This document shows, one piece after another, positions 43,126 to 54,367 of a DNA stretch of 64,000 bases. The translations under genes and the position numbers were made by a program. The notes below the pieces were generated by a model that ran no database searches, was not told the origin of the DNA, and was given only the letters and a program-made list of their open reading frames with translations. Source of the DNA: Azospirillum sp. TSH64 (GTDB lineage Bacteria; Pseudomonadota; Alphaproteobacteria; Azospirillales; Azospirillaceae); assembly GCF_003116035.1 (NCBI RefSeq), contig NZ_LGQW01000015.1:2018892-2082891 (forward strand), given 5' to 3'. The first letter of the stretch is position 1, and each line of letters starts with the position of its first letter.

Positions 43126-44043
43126 ATGACGACCGTCGGATTCATCGGCCTCGGGTCCATGGGAATGCCCATGGCGAACAATTTGCTGGCCAAGGGCTTC
43201 GCCGTGCAGGGCTTCGATGTCCGCGCCGACAGCGTCGCCGCCCTGGCGTCGCGCGGCGCCCGGCCGGCGGCCAGCGCCGCGGCGGCAGCGGCCGGTGCCG
43301 ATGCGCTGGTGCTGATGGTGGTGAACGCCGCCCAGGCCGAGCAGGCGCTGTTCGCCGACGGCGCGCTGGAGGCCTTGCCGGACGGATCGGCGGTGGTCCT
43401 GATGGCGACCTGCCCGCCGGGAGCGGTCGCTGCCCTGGCGGCGCGGGTGGAGGCGGCGGGCCGCCGCTTCGTCGACGCGCCGGTGTCCGGCGGCGTGGTG
43501 GGCGCGGTCGCCGGCACCCTGTCGATCATGGCGGCGGCACCGGCCGCGGTGGTGGAGCGGCTGCGTCCGGTGCTGGCGGCGATGGGGGACAAGGTCTTCC
43601 ATGTCGGCGAGCGGCCGGGCCAGGGCGCCACGGTGAAGACCGTCAACCAGTTGCTGTGCGGCGTCCACATCGCCGTGGTCGCCGAAGCCTTCGCGCTCGC
43701 CGCCAAGGTCGGCGTCGATCTCGACATCCTGCTGGAGATCATGGGCGGCTCCGCGGCGTCCAGCTGGATGCTGAAGGACCGCGGCCCGCGCATGCTTCAG
43801 GCCGATCCCGGCATCACCAGCGCCGTCGACATCTTCGTCAAGGATCTCGGCATCGTGCTGGAGGCCGGCCGCGACACCAAGGCGGCCTTGCCGCTGGCTG
43901 CCGTCGCCCACCAGATGTTCCTCGCCACCTCCGGCCGCGGAGAGGGGGCGATGGACGACAGCCAGGTGATCCGCAGCTATCACGCGCTCAATGGAACAGG
44001 CCAGGCTGCGGAACCGATTGGAAATCCCGGCCAGACCGGTTGA
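43126..44043 (+). CDS. 3-hydroxyisobutyrate dehydrogenase family oxidoreductase (L-threonate dehydrogenase-like)
   Basis: A 305-residue beta-hydroxyacid dehydrogenase. The Rossmann motif is GFIGLGSMGMPMANNLL. The substrate loop is DAPVSGGVVGAVAGTLSIM, and the catalytic Lys is in GATVKTVNQLLCG. VDIFVKDLGIVLEAG and AMDDSQVIRSY are typical of the LtnD-like branch. AAGGAAA precedes the ATG at 43126. It ends the transketolase/TRAP operon and may oxidise a C4 sugar acid. Confidence 0.88.
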   Translation: MTTVGFIGLGSMGMPMANNLLAKGFAVQGFDVRADSVAALASRGARPAASAAAAAAGADALVLMVVNAAQAEQALFADGALEALPDGSAVVLMATCPPGAVAALAARVEAAGRRFVDAPVSGGVVGAVAGTLSIMAAAPAAVVERLRPVLAAMGDKVFHVGERPGQGATVKTVNQLLCGVHIAVVAEAFALAAKVGVDLDILLEIMGGSAASSWMLKDRGPRMLQADPGITSAVDIFVKDLGIVLEAGRDTKAALPLAAVAHQMFLATSGRGEGAMDDSQVIRSYHALNGTGQAAEPIGNPGQTG

Positions 44044-44093
44044 TCCCGGCGGAAAGGAATGCGATCCTGCGCCCTCATCAGCGGGCGGGCAGG

Positions 44094-44843
44094 ATGTCAT
44101 CGAACACGTCACCGAATGGCGGCAGGCGTCTGACGATCGGGATCGTCGACGACGATCCCGATGTCCTCCAGATGGTCGCCGACCTGCTCGCCGGGGAAGG
44201 GTACGAGACGGTCCGCTGTCCCGACGCGGCGACGCTGATGACGGTGCTCGGCGCTGGACGGCTCGACCTGATCGTCCTGGACCTGCGGCTGCCCGACCGC
44301 GACGGCATTTCCATCGCCGCCCAGGTGCGGGGCACGATGGATATCCCGATCATCATGCTGACCGGCCGCGGCGACGACATCGACCGCATCATGGGGCTGG
44401 AGGTCGGCGCCGACGACTACATCGTGAAGCCGTTCAACAACCGCGAGTTCATCGCGCGGGTAAAGGCGGTCCTGCGCCGCACAGCCCGCGAGAGCGTTCC
44501 CGTCCCCGCCCCCTGCAAGCGCGGCTACCGCTTCGCCGGCTTCACCCTGGACGAGGACGGGCGGCGGCTGTTCGACCCGGCCGGCAAGCCGGTGCCGCTG
44601 ACGGTGGCAGAGTTCGATCTGCTGGTGGCGCTGGTCCGCGCCCATGGCCGGGTGCTCAGCCGCAACCAGATCCTCGACCTGACCCACCATGACCGGGACG
44701 ACGTCTTCGACCGGACCATCGACGTGCTGATCCTGCGCTTGCGCCGCAAGATCGAACGCAACCCGCAGCAGCCCTGGCTGATCCGCACCGAGCGCGGGCT
44801 GGGATATGTCTTCGACTGCGACATCGAGGCGTTCGGTCACTGA
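44094..44843 (+). CDS. OmpR-family response regulator
   Basis: A 249-residue regulator. The receiver domain (residues 13-128) has the acidic pair in IVDDDPDV, phospho-acceptor Asp63 in LIVLDLRLPDRDG, and the Thr/Lys switch residues in IMLTGRGDD and YIVKPFN. The C-terminal winged helix (residues 145-245) has LTVAEFDLLVALVRAHGRVL and the recognition region DRTIDVLILRLRRKIE. It lies upstream of the binding-protein/ABC genes. Its likely partner is the hybrid kinase at 49549. Confidence 0.93.
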   Translation: MSSNTSPNGGRRLTIGIVDDDPDVLQMVADLLAGEGYETVRCPDAATLMTVLGAGRLDLIVLDLRLPDRDGISIAAQVRGTMDIPIIMLTGRGDDIDRIMGLEVGADDYIVKPFNNREFIARVKAVLRRTARESVPVPAPCKRGYRFAGFTLDEDGRRLFDPAGKPVPLTVAEFDLLVALVRAHGRVLSRNQILDLTHHDRDDVFDRTIDVLILRLRRKIERNPQQPWLIRTERGLGYVFDCDIEAFGH

Positions 44844-44864
44844 CCGCCCCTCCCAAGCCGGTCT

Positions 44865-44882
44865 CTGTTAACAAAGTTACAG
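44865..44882. promoter_or_regulatory. Possible response-regulator site before the binding-protein gene
   Basis: CTGTTAACAAAGTTACAG is a nearly symmetrical inverted repeat in the 150-bp A+T-richer spacer between the regulator gene and the binding-protein gene. It could equally be read as two GTTA(A)C direct repeats, as OmpR-family proteins often bind. Assignment is tentative. Confidence 0.3.
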
Positions 44883-44993
44883 CCACTCCCTTGAAGCGTG
44901 ACATCCGCCGTTCACCCTGGCCGCTTACGCTGGGGAAGCGAACAAATGTGCGATCGTCAAAAATCAACCCGAACTCCAAGGGAGGAGTGTTCC

Positions 44994-46043
44994 GTGACAT
45001 CCGCTGGCAACTGGATCAAGTCGGTCGGCCTCGGCATCCTGGCGGCCGGCTCCGTGATCGCCCTGACGGCGACCCCGGCCAAGGCGCAAGGCCCCCTCAC
45101 CGTTCTCTGCGGCGTGCAGGAGGAATGGTGCAAGGCGATTGCGGTCGCCTTCGAGAAGAAGACCGGCACCGCCGTCGCCATGAGCCGCAAGAGCGCCGGC
45201 GAGGCGCTGGCGCAGATCCGCGCCGAGTCCGCCAACCCGAAGACCGATGTCTGGTGGGGCGGCCCCGGCGACCCGCATCTGCAGGCGGCCGAGGAAGGGC
45301 TGACGCTGGCCTACGAGAGCCCGCAGTTCGCGGACCTCCAGCCCTGGGCACAGAGCCAGTACAAGCAGTCGCAGGGGCGCAGCGTCGGCATCTATGCCGG
45401 TGCGCTCGGCTTCGTCTACAACACCGAGCTTCTGGCCAAGCGCAAGATCAGCGCGCCGAAATGCTGGGCCGACCTGCTGCGTCCGGAATTCAAGGAAGAA
45501 ATCCAGATCGCGAACCCCAACGCGTCGGGCACCGCCTACACCGCGCTGGCCACCCTGGTCCAGGTTCTGGGCGAGGATGGGGCGTTCGATTACCTGAAGA
45601 AGCTGAACGACAACGTCAACCAGTACACCAAGTCGGGCAGCGCCCCGGCGGCGGCGGTCGCGCGCAGCGAAACGCTGGTGGGCATCATCTTCATGCATGA
45701 CGGCATCAACCAGAAGGTGAACGGCTTCCCGGTCGACGTCGCCGCCCCCTGCGAGGGCACCGGCTACGAGATCGGCTCGGTCAGCATCATCAAGGGCACG
45801 AAGAACCTCGACACCGCCAAGGCCTTCTACGAGTTCGCCCTGTCGCCGGAAGGTCAGGCCACCGGCGCCGAGACCAAGCAGTTCCAGATGCCGTCCAACC
45901 GCAAGGCGGCGATCCCGCCCGAGGCGCCGAAGCTGGAGGCGATCCGCATGATCGACTACAATTTCCAGAAATTCGGCACCGCCGAAGAGCGCAAGCGCCT
46001 GCTGTCGCGCTGGGACGCCGAAATCAAGGCCGTCGCCAAGTAA
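44994..46043 (+). CDS. ABC transporter periplasmic binding protein (iron/2-AEP/hexose-phosphate type), copy 1
   Basis: A 349-residue family-1/6 solute-binding protein. It starts at GTG 44994 after an AAGGGAGGAG ribosome site. The signal peptide ends PAKAQG near residue 32. The mature part begins LTVLCGVQEEWCKAIAVAF and has DVWWGGPGDPHLQAAEEG, GIYAGALGFVYNTE and EIGSVSIIKGTKNLDTAK. This class takes up ferric iron, 2-aminoethylphosphonate or hexose phosphates, and the ligand cannot be decided from sequence. It is the first gene of the ABC unit and a close paralogue of the protein at 52378. Confidence 0.88.
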   Translation: MTSAGNWIKSVGLGILAAGSVIALTATPAKAQGPLTVLCGVQEEWCKAIAVAFEKKTGTAVAMSRKSAGEALAQIRAESANPKTDVWWGGPGDPHLQAAEEGLTLAYESPQFADLQPWAQSQYKQSQGRSVGIYAGALGFVYNTELLAKRKISAPKCWADLLRPEFKEEIQIANPNASGTAYTALATLVQVLGEDGAFDYLKKLNDNVNQYTKSGSAPAAAVARSETLVGIIFMHDGINQKVNGFPVDVAAPCEGTGYEIGSVSIIKGTKNLDTAKAFYEFALSPEGQATGAETKQFQMPSNRKAAIPPEAPKLEAIRMIDYNFQKFGTAEERKRLLSRWDAEIKAVAK

Positions 46044-46112
46044 CGGTTGCCGAATGGCGGTTACAGCCTAACCGCCTCCGCGCCTTTCATCCGATCGGGA
46101 CATCCGTCGTCC

Positions 46113-46135
46113 CCCTCCCCCGTCACGGGGGAGGG
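46113..46135 (+). promoter_or_regulatory. Strong stem-loop between binding-protein and permease genes
   Basis: CCCTCCCCCG and CGGGGGAGGG form a perfect 10-bp stem with a TCA loop. The 3' arm runs directly into the GGGAAGGGG that acts as the permease ribosome site. Such hairpins after binding-protein genes commonly stabilise the upstream mRNA or lower expression of the membrane genes. Confidence 0.55.
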
Positions 46136-46146
46136 AAGGGGCGGTC

Positions 46147-48369
46147 ATGCCCGGACCGCAAAAATTCGCAGGTGACGTGATGCGTCCTCGTTCAGCAGTC
46201 TGGCTGGCGCTGGGGTGGGTGGGCTTCGCCCTGCTGCCCTGGTTCGCCGGCAGCGGCACCCAACCCGCACTTGCACCACCGTCTCCAGGCCCGGCCGGCT
46301 CCGCCCTGATCGACGGGCTGACCAACGGGCGCTGGTGGCTCCTGGCCGCCGCCCTGCCGCTGATCCTGGCGCTCGTCGCCACCGCCCTGCCCCGCCTTCA
46401 CGCCCGGCAACCGGCGATCCTGCTGGCGAGCGGAGCCTTCGGGCTGGCCTGGGTCGCCGCACAGGGCTTCGCCATCGGGCTCAACGGCTGGGCTTGGGGT
46501 TGGCTCGGCGCCCTGTTCGGCCCGCTGCCGCTGGGTCAGGGCGGCTTCGGCGCTGGCGCGGCACTGACCGCGCTGTCCTTCCTGTTCCTGATGACCAACG
46601 GCTTCGCCGGTCTGGGCTTCATGAAGGGCGACCGCTTCACGGCGGGGGCCATCGGTCTGGTGCTGGCCGCCATCGCCGCCTTCGTTTTCCTGCCGGTCGG
46701 CTATGTCCTGAGCGGGGCTGGCGACACCGGCAGCGGCGCCTTCTCGGCCGCGGCGCTGTGGTCACGCCTCGCCGCTCCCGACATCTGGCGCCTGTCCTGC
46801 CTGACCGAAGCGAAAGCCTGCGGGGTGGTGTGGAACAGCGTCTTCCTGGCGGTGATGACCGGCATCGCGACGACCCTGCTCGGGCTGGCCTTCGCCCTGG
46901 TGGCGGTGCGCACCGGCTTCCGCGCCAAGAAGCTGCTGCGCGTTCTGACCGTGCTGCCGATCATCACGCCGCCCTTCGTCATAAGCCTTGCCGTGATCCT
47001 GCTGTTCGGGCGCAACGGCACCGTCACCCTGGCGCTGGCCGACTGGTTCGGCATCCCGGTCTCGCGCTGGATCTACGGGCTTCCCGGCGTGCTGCTGACC
47101 CAGACGCTGGCCTTCACGCCGATTTCCTTCCTGGTGATGATCGGCGTCGTGCAGGGCATCGGCCCCTCGCTGGAGGAGGCGGCGCAGACCCTGCGCGCCA
47201 GCCGCTGGGTCACCTTCCGCACCGTCACCTGGCCGCTGATGCGTCCGGGCGTCGCCAATGCCTTCCTGATCAGCTTCATCGAGAGCCTGGCCGACTTCGG
47301 CAACCCGCTGATCCTCGGCGGCAATTTCGAGGTGCTGTCGACCAAGATCTATTTCGCGGTCGTCGGCGCCCAGAACGATCCCGGCCGTGCCGCAGCACTC
47401 GGCATCATCCTGCTCTGCATGTGCCTCGGCGCCTTCTGGGTGCAGCGGCAATGGCTCGGCAAGAAGTCCTACGCGACGGTCGGCGGCAAGGGCGACAACG
47501 GCATCCCGTCGCAGCTTCCGCGCGGCATCAAGATCGCCGCCTATGCCACCGCCCTGCCCTGGGCCGCCTTCACCTTCGTGCTCTACGGCCTGATCCTGTT
47601 CGGCGGCTTCACCGAGAACTGGGGCCGCAACAACAGCCTGACCCTGCGCCATTACCTGGCCGCCTTCGATCTCAGCTGGGGTCCGGGCGGGTTGATCTGG
47701 TCCGGCCGGGCCTGGGGTTCGCTGTTTACGACCATCGAGGTCGCCGCCCTGTCGGCGCCGCTGACCGCCGCCGTCGGTCTGCTGACCGCCTATCTGCTGG
47801 TCCGCCAGCGCTTCAAAGGCCAGGGCGCCTTCGAGTTCCTGACGATGCTGAGCTTCGCCATCCCCGGCACGGTGATCGGCATCAGCTACATCCTCGCCTT
47901 CAACCAGCCGCCGATCGAGCTGACCGGCACCGTCACCATCCTGATCGTCTGCTTTGTCTTCCGGAACATGCCGGTCAGCATCCGGGCCGGCGTCGCCGCC
48001 ATGTCGCAGATCGACCGCAGCCTCGACGAATGCTCGCTGACGCTGGGGGCCGGCAGCGTTCAAACGATCCGCCGGGTGATCCTGCCGCTGCTGCGCCCGG
48101 CCATCGTCGCCTCGCTGGTCTACAGCTTCGTCCGGGCCATCACCTCGATCAGCGCGGTGATCTTCCTGGTCAGCCCGAAATACGAGCTGGCCACCGCCTA
48201 CATCGTCGGCCGCGTCGAGCAGGGCGATTTCGGCCTCGCCATCGCCTACAGCTCGGCACTGATCGTGCTGATGTCGGTGGTCATCGCCCTCATCCAGTTG
48301 CTTGTCGGCGAACGCCGCATCGGCCGCCGCACCGCCACCCCCGTCACGCTTCAGGAGAAGCCGGTATGA
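46147..48369 (+). CDS. Fused double ABC permease, AfuB/FbpB-like
   Basis: A 740-residue inner-membrane protein. Residues 1-190 hold about five extra hydrophobic segments. Two binding-protein-dependent transport domains follow, each with an EAA loop: EEAAQTLRASRWVTFRTVTW near residue 345 and DECSLTLGAGSVQTIRRVIL near residue 625. Fusion of both permease halves is normal for the iron/AEP/hexose-phosphate class. The start at 46147 has a GGGAAGGGG site; 46180 is possible. It overlaps the ATPase gene by 4 bp. Confidence 0.9.
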   Translation: MPGPQKFAGDVMRPRSAVWLALGWVGFALLPWFAGSGTQPALAPPSPGPAGSALIDGLTNGRWWLLAAALPLILALVATALPRLHARQPAILLASGAFGLAWVAAQGFAIGLNGWAWGWLGALFGPLPLGQGGFGAGAALTALSFLFLMTNGFAGLGFMKGDRFTAGAIGLVLAAIAAFVFLPVGYVLSGAGDTGSGAFSAAALWSRLAAPDIWRLSCLTEAKACGVVWNSVFLAVMTGIATTLLGLAFALVAVRTGFRAKKLLRVLTVLPIITPPFVISLAVILLFGRNGTVTLALADWFGIPVSRWIYGLPGVLLTQTLAFTPISFLVMIGVVQGIGPSLEEAAQTLRASRWVTFRTVTWPLMRPGVANAFLISFIESLADFGNPLILGGNFEVLSTKIYFAVVGAQNDPGRAAALGIILLCMCLGAFWVQRQWLGKKSYATVGGKGDNGIPSQLPRGIKIAAYATALPWAAFTFVLYGLILFGGFTENWGRNNSLTLRHYLAAFDLSWGPGGLIWSGRAWGSLFTTIEVAALSAPLTAAVGLLTAYLLVRQRFKGQGAFEFLTMLSFAIPGTVIGISYILAFNQPPIELTGTVTILIVCFVFRNMPVSIRAGVAAMSQIDRSLDECSLTLGAGSVQTIRRVILPLLRPAIVASLVYSFVRAITSISAVIFLVSPKYELATAYIVGRVEQGDFGLAIAYSSALIVLMSVVIALIQLLVGERRIGRRTATPVTLQEKPV

Positions 48370-49454
48370 GCATCGCCAGCAAGCCCGCGGGCGTCGAATT
48401 CCGCAACGTCAGCCGCCGCTACGGCAACACGGCGGCCGTCGACAATGTCAGCTTCACCATCGATCAGGGCACCCTCGTCACCCTGCTGGGCCCGTCCGGC
48501 TGCGGCAAGACCACCACGCTCCGCATGATCGCCGGGCTGGAGATGGCGAGCAGCGGGACCATCCTGATCGGCGGCAAGGACGTCACCCGGCTGTCGGCGA
48601 CCGACCGCAACGTCACCATGGTGTTCCAGTCCTACGCGCTGTTCCCGCACATGAGTGTGGCCGACAACGTCGCCTACGGGCTGGTGGTCAGCGGCGTGCG
48701 CAAACGCGACGCCGCCGCCAAGGCGGCGGAGGGGCTGGAACTGGTCGGGCTTGGCGGCTACGGCCAGCGCCTGCCGAGCGAGCTGTCCGGCGGGCAGCAG
48801 CAGCGCGTCGCCGTCGCCCGCGCCCTGGTGCTGGAGCCGGAGGTTCTGCTGTTCGACGAGCCGCTGTCCAATCTCGACGCCAAGCTGCGCCGCAAGATGC
48901 GCGACGACATCCGCGAGCTTCAGCAGAAGCTCGGCCTGACCTCCGTCTACGTCACCCACGACCAGGAGGAGGCGCTGGCCGTCTCCGACCGGATCATCGT
49001 GATGAACAAGTCGGTGATCGCCCAGACCGGCACGCCGGACGAGCTGTACCGCCGGCCGAAGAACCGCTTCGTCGCCGACTTCATCGGCGGCGCCAACCTG
49101 ATCGACGGCGAACTGGTGGGCCGCAGCGGCGGCATGGCCACGGTGGCGCTCGGGGCGCTGACCCTGTCGGTCCCCGACCCGGGGCTGCCGGCCGGCGAGG
49201 TGCTGCTGGCTGTCCGGCCCAACGCGATCCGCCTGCGGACCGTATCGGCCGGCGGGAGCGGTGGAGAAAATGGCGACGGCATCCCGGTGACGGTCCGCAA
49301 GGCCACATATCTCGGCTCGCACATGGAGTATGGGCTGGTCAGCGAGTTCGGCGACCTGTTCGTGGTCGATCCGAACGTCGCCAGCCCAGTGCCGGCGGGA
49401 GCGAGCGCGCTCGCGACCTTCACCGGCGACGGCATCGCTGCCGTCGCGCGCTGA
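48366..49454 (+). CDS. ABC transporter ATPase (FbpC/PotA-like)
   Basis: A 362-residue ATPase with Walker A GPSGCGKTT, Q-loop MVFQSYALFPHMSV, signature LSGGQQQR, Walker B VLLFDEPLSNLDAK and switch His in VTHDQEEALAVSD. Residues 245-360 are a TOBE-type regulatory domain. It drives the fused permease encoded just upstream. The substrate class is the same as for the binding protein. Confidence 0.93.
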   Translation: MSIASKPAGVEFRNVSRRYGNTAAVDNVSFTIDQGTLVTLLGPSGCGKTTTLRMIAGLEMASSGTILIGGKDVTRLSATDRNVTMVFQSYALFPHMSVADNVAYGLVVSGVRKRDAAAKAAEGLELVGLGGYGQRLPSELSGGQQQRVAVARALVLEPEVLLFDEPLSNLDAKLRRKMRDDIRELQQKLGLTSVYVTHDQEEALAVSDRIIVMNKSVIAQTGTPDELYRRPKNRFVADFIGGANLIDGELVGRSGGMATVALGALTLSVPDPGLPAGEVLLAVRPNAIRLRTVSAGGSGGENGDGIPVTVRKATYLGSHMEYGLVSEFGDLFVVDPNVASPVPAGASALATFTGDGIAAVAR

Positions 49455-49548
49455 CGCCTTCCACCCCGTCTCCTACCGCCCCGTCTTGCGCCGGCCGCCG
49501 CTTTTACCGCTGGCGTCGGTGGGGCGGCCGGCGCTAGCCTCCAACCCG

Positions 49549-52296
<2,748 letters not shown>

Positions 52297-52323
52297 CGCC
52301 GAACGAAATCCCGATTACGGAAA

Positions 52324-52356
52324 AGCCCGCCTCCCCCGGCATGGGGGAAACGGGCT
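52324..52356 (-). terminator. Intrinsic terminator between the kinase and binding-protein copy 2
   Basis: AGCCCG pairs with CGGGCT and TCCCCC with GGGGGA, across a 2/2 internal mismatch and a five-base loop. On the minus strand the stem is followed directly by TTTT, so it is a good intrinsic terminator for the gene at 52378. It may also end plus-strand transcription from the kinase gene. Confidence 0.75.
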
Positions 52357-52377
52357 CATCGAAGCCGGGCCGCCTGC

Positions 52378-53415
52378 TCAGTTGGCGGCGGACTTGATCT
52401 CGGAATCCCAGCGGCCCAGCAGCCGCTTGCGCTCCTCGGCCATGCCGTATTTCTGGAAATTATAGTCGATCAGCCGGACATCCTCGAATTTCGGCGCGTC
52501 GGGCGGCAGCACAGACTGCTTGTTGGACGGCGTCATCTGGAAGTTGGTGGCACCGTAGTCCTGTGCTTCCGGCGTCAGGGCGAAGTCGTAAAACTTCTTG
52601 GCAGCCTCAAGATTCTTGGCGCCCTTCAGGATGCTCATCGAACCGATCTCATAGCCGGTCCCCTCGCAAGGAGTGGAAATTTCCACCGGGAATTTGTTCA
52701 CCTTCTGGATCACGCTGTCATTGACCCAGGAGATGCCGACCAGCGTCTCGCCCCGCGCCACCGCCGCCGCGGGTGCGGCACCGGACTTGGTGTATTGGTT
52801 GATGCTCTCGTTCAGCTTCTTCAGATAGTCGAAGCCGGCATCCTCCCCGAAGATCTGCACCAGGGTCGCCACCGCGGTATAGGCTCCCCCTGACGAATTG
52901 GGGTTGGGCATCTGAATCTCGCCCTTGAATTCCGGACGCAGCAGGTCGGCCCAGCATTTCGGCGGCTGGATGCCCCGCTTGGCAAGCATCTCGGTGTTGT
53001 AGACGAAACCGAGCGCACCGGCATAGATGCCGACGCTGCGTCCCTGCGACTGCTTGTACTGGCTCTCCGCCCAGGATTGCAGGTCCTTCATCTGCCCGCT
53101 CTCGTAGGCGACGCTCAGGCCTTCCTCGGCCGCCTGGAGATGCGGGTCGCCCGAGCTGCCCCACCAGATGTCGATTTTCGGATTGGCCGCCTCGGCACGG
53201 ATCTGGGCCAGAGCCTCGCCGGCGCTCTTGCGGGTCATGGCGACGCTGATGCCGGTCTTCTTCTCGAAGGCGACGACCATGGCCTTGCACCATTCCTCCT
53301 GCACACCGCACATGACGGTGACGCTTCCCTGCGCATAAGCCGGGATCGCGGCAAGCGCAACCAGTGCGCCGATGCCGACACCGACAGACTTCATCTTGGC
53401 AACCGCACCAACCAT
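52378..53415 (-). CDS. ABC transporter periplasmic binding protein, copy 2 (orphan paralogue)
   Basis: A 345-residue paralogue of the protein at 44994; most aligned positions are identical, including CGVQEEWCKA, RKSAGEALAQIRAE and SQYKQSQGRSVGIYAGALG. The signal peptide ends PAYAQG. Differences cluster in a presumed ligand loop (ISWVNDSVIQK here against IIFMHDGINQK in copy 1) and in GSSGDP against GGPGDP. GGAGGA lies eight bases before the ATG at 53415. It has no transporter genes of its own, so it may feed the neighbouring permease with another ligand or serve as a receptor for the kinase. Confidence 0.88.
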   Translation of the reverse strand: MVGAVAKMKSVGVGIGALVALAAIPAYAQGSVTVMCGVQEEWCKAMVVAFEKKTGISVAMTRKSAGEALAQIRAEAANPKIDIWWGSSGDPHLQAAEEGLSVAYESGQMKDLQSWAESQYKQSQGRSVGIYAGALGFVYNTEMLAKRGIQPPKCWADLLRPEFKGEIQMPNPNSSGGAYTAVATLVQIFGEDAGFDYLKKLNESINQYTKSGAAPAAAVARGETLVGISWVNDSVIQKVNKFPVEISTPCEGTGYEIGSMSILKGAKNLEAAKKFYDFALTPEAQDYGATNFQMTPSNKQSVLPPDAPKFEDVRLIDYNFQKYGMAEERKRLLGRWDSEIKSAAN

Positions 53416-53631
53416 GAGAAGAATCCTCCGAGTGAACTTGTGTTCTTGTTTTCTCTGACGATACCGCGCCACCCAAAAGCTTTGGCACATCAGGGAAAGG
53501 CTGGTATCAATGGCGAGGAAAGGCAAAGGCAACTTCCCGTCTTCCTTCTGCCTCTCCATATTTGCGCATGCCGCATTGTTTGCCGGCACCATTGTTTCCA
53601 ATTGTTCATACAAGGGCCGGATGAATGGCGG

Positions 53632-54321
53632 ATGTCACCGTTATGGGAAATCGGCGAAACACTGTTAACCGAAGGCTCCCGGAGGCCGGCGACCTTGAGT
53701 GACCCCCTCGTCGCCGCCAACCGGGCGCGCGGATGCGCCGGCTTCCTGCCGGTCGAGGCGGTGGCAGCGCTCGCCGACGACGGCATTCTGGTGCTCGATC
53801 CGTTTTCGACCCTGGTCTCGCCGGGCGTCACCCTGGCGGCCGGCGTAACGCTCTGGCCCGGCACGATCATCCAGGCGACGGAGGGAGGCGAGGTGACGGT
53901 CGGCAGCGGCACCCGGCTCTTTCCCGGCACTCGCATCGTCGCTGTCGGCGCGCGTGTGACAATCGGTGCCGACACCGAAATCGGCGAAGAGGGTGGCTTC
54001 ACCATCAAGGCCGATCACACCGACGGCCTGATCGAGATCGGCAGCCGCGTCCGACTGCTCGGCGCCGGTTCGCTCGCACTCGAAAACCACATCGGCGACG
54101 GAGCCCAGGTCCTCGGCGCGATCCGGATGCAGAATTGCAGGCTCCAGGCCGGCGGCAGTCACCGCGACCCGGACCCGGACCGGCGGGGTGGCGTCCTCAA
54201 GGGGAGCGGCGTCGCCCGCGGCCTCACCGTACCGACCGGAATGGTCATCCAGGCTTTCGGCCTGTTCAACGAAGCCCCTCTGCGCCCTCAGTCCTTCTTC
54301 CATCCGAAACATCGGACATGA
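53632..54321 (+). CDS. Left-handed beta-helix (hexapeptide repeat) protein
   Basis: A 229-residue protein. Residues 35-190 carry irregular hexapeptide repeats (LVSPGVTLAAGVTLWPGTII, then VTVGSGTRLFPGTRIVAVGA) like the C-terminal domain of GlmU and other acyltransferases. The following NHIGDGAQVLGAIRMQNCRL and GGSHRDPDPDRRGGVLKGSGVA resemble GlmU-type substrate loops. No nucleotidyltransferase domain is present. It could acetylate a sugar for the surface polysaccharide encoded next. The start at 53632 has only a weak ribosome site. Confidence 0.65.
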   Translation: MSPLWEIGETLLTEGSRRPATLSDPLVAANRARGCAGFLPVEAVAALADDGILVLDPFSTLVSPGVTLAAGVTLWPGTIIQATEGGEVTVGSGTRLFPGTRIVAVGARVTIGADTEIGEEGGFTIKADHTDGLIEIGSRVRLLGAGSLALENHIGDGAQVLGAIRMQNCRLQAGGSHRDPDPDRRGGVLKGSGVARGLTVPTGMVIQAFGLFNEAPLRPQSFFHPKHRT

Positions 54322-54367
54322 CGCCACATGAATCGACCCCGGTTTTCCTGACGGCGAGTTGCCGGTT

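Noticed and set aside
53416..53613. N-terminal extension of binding-protein copy 2 up to 53613.
   Set aside because: The start at 53415 has a GGAGGA site and gives a normal signal peptide; the longer form would place 66 polar residues before it.
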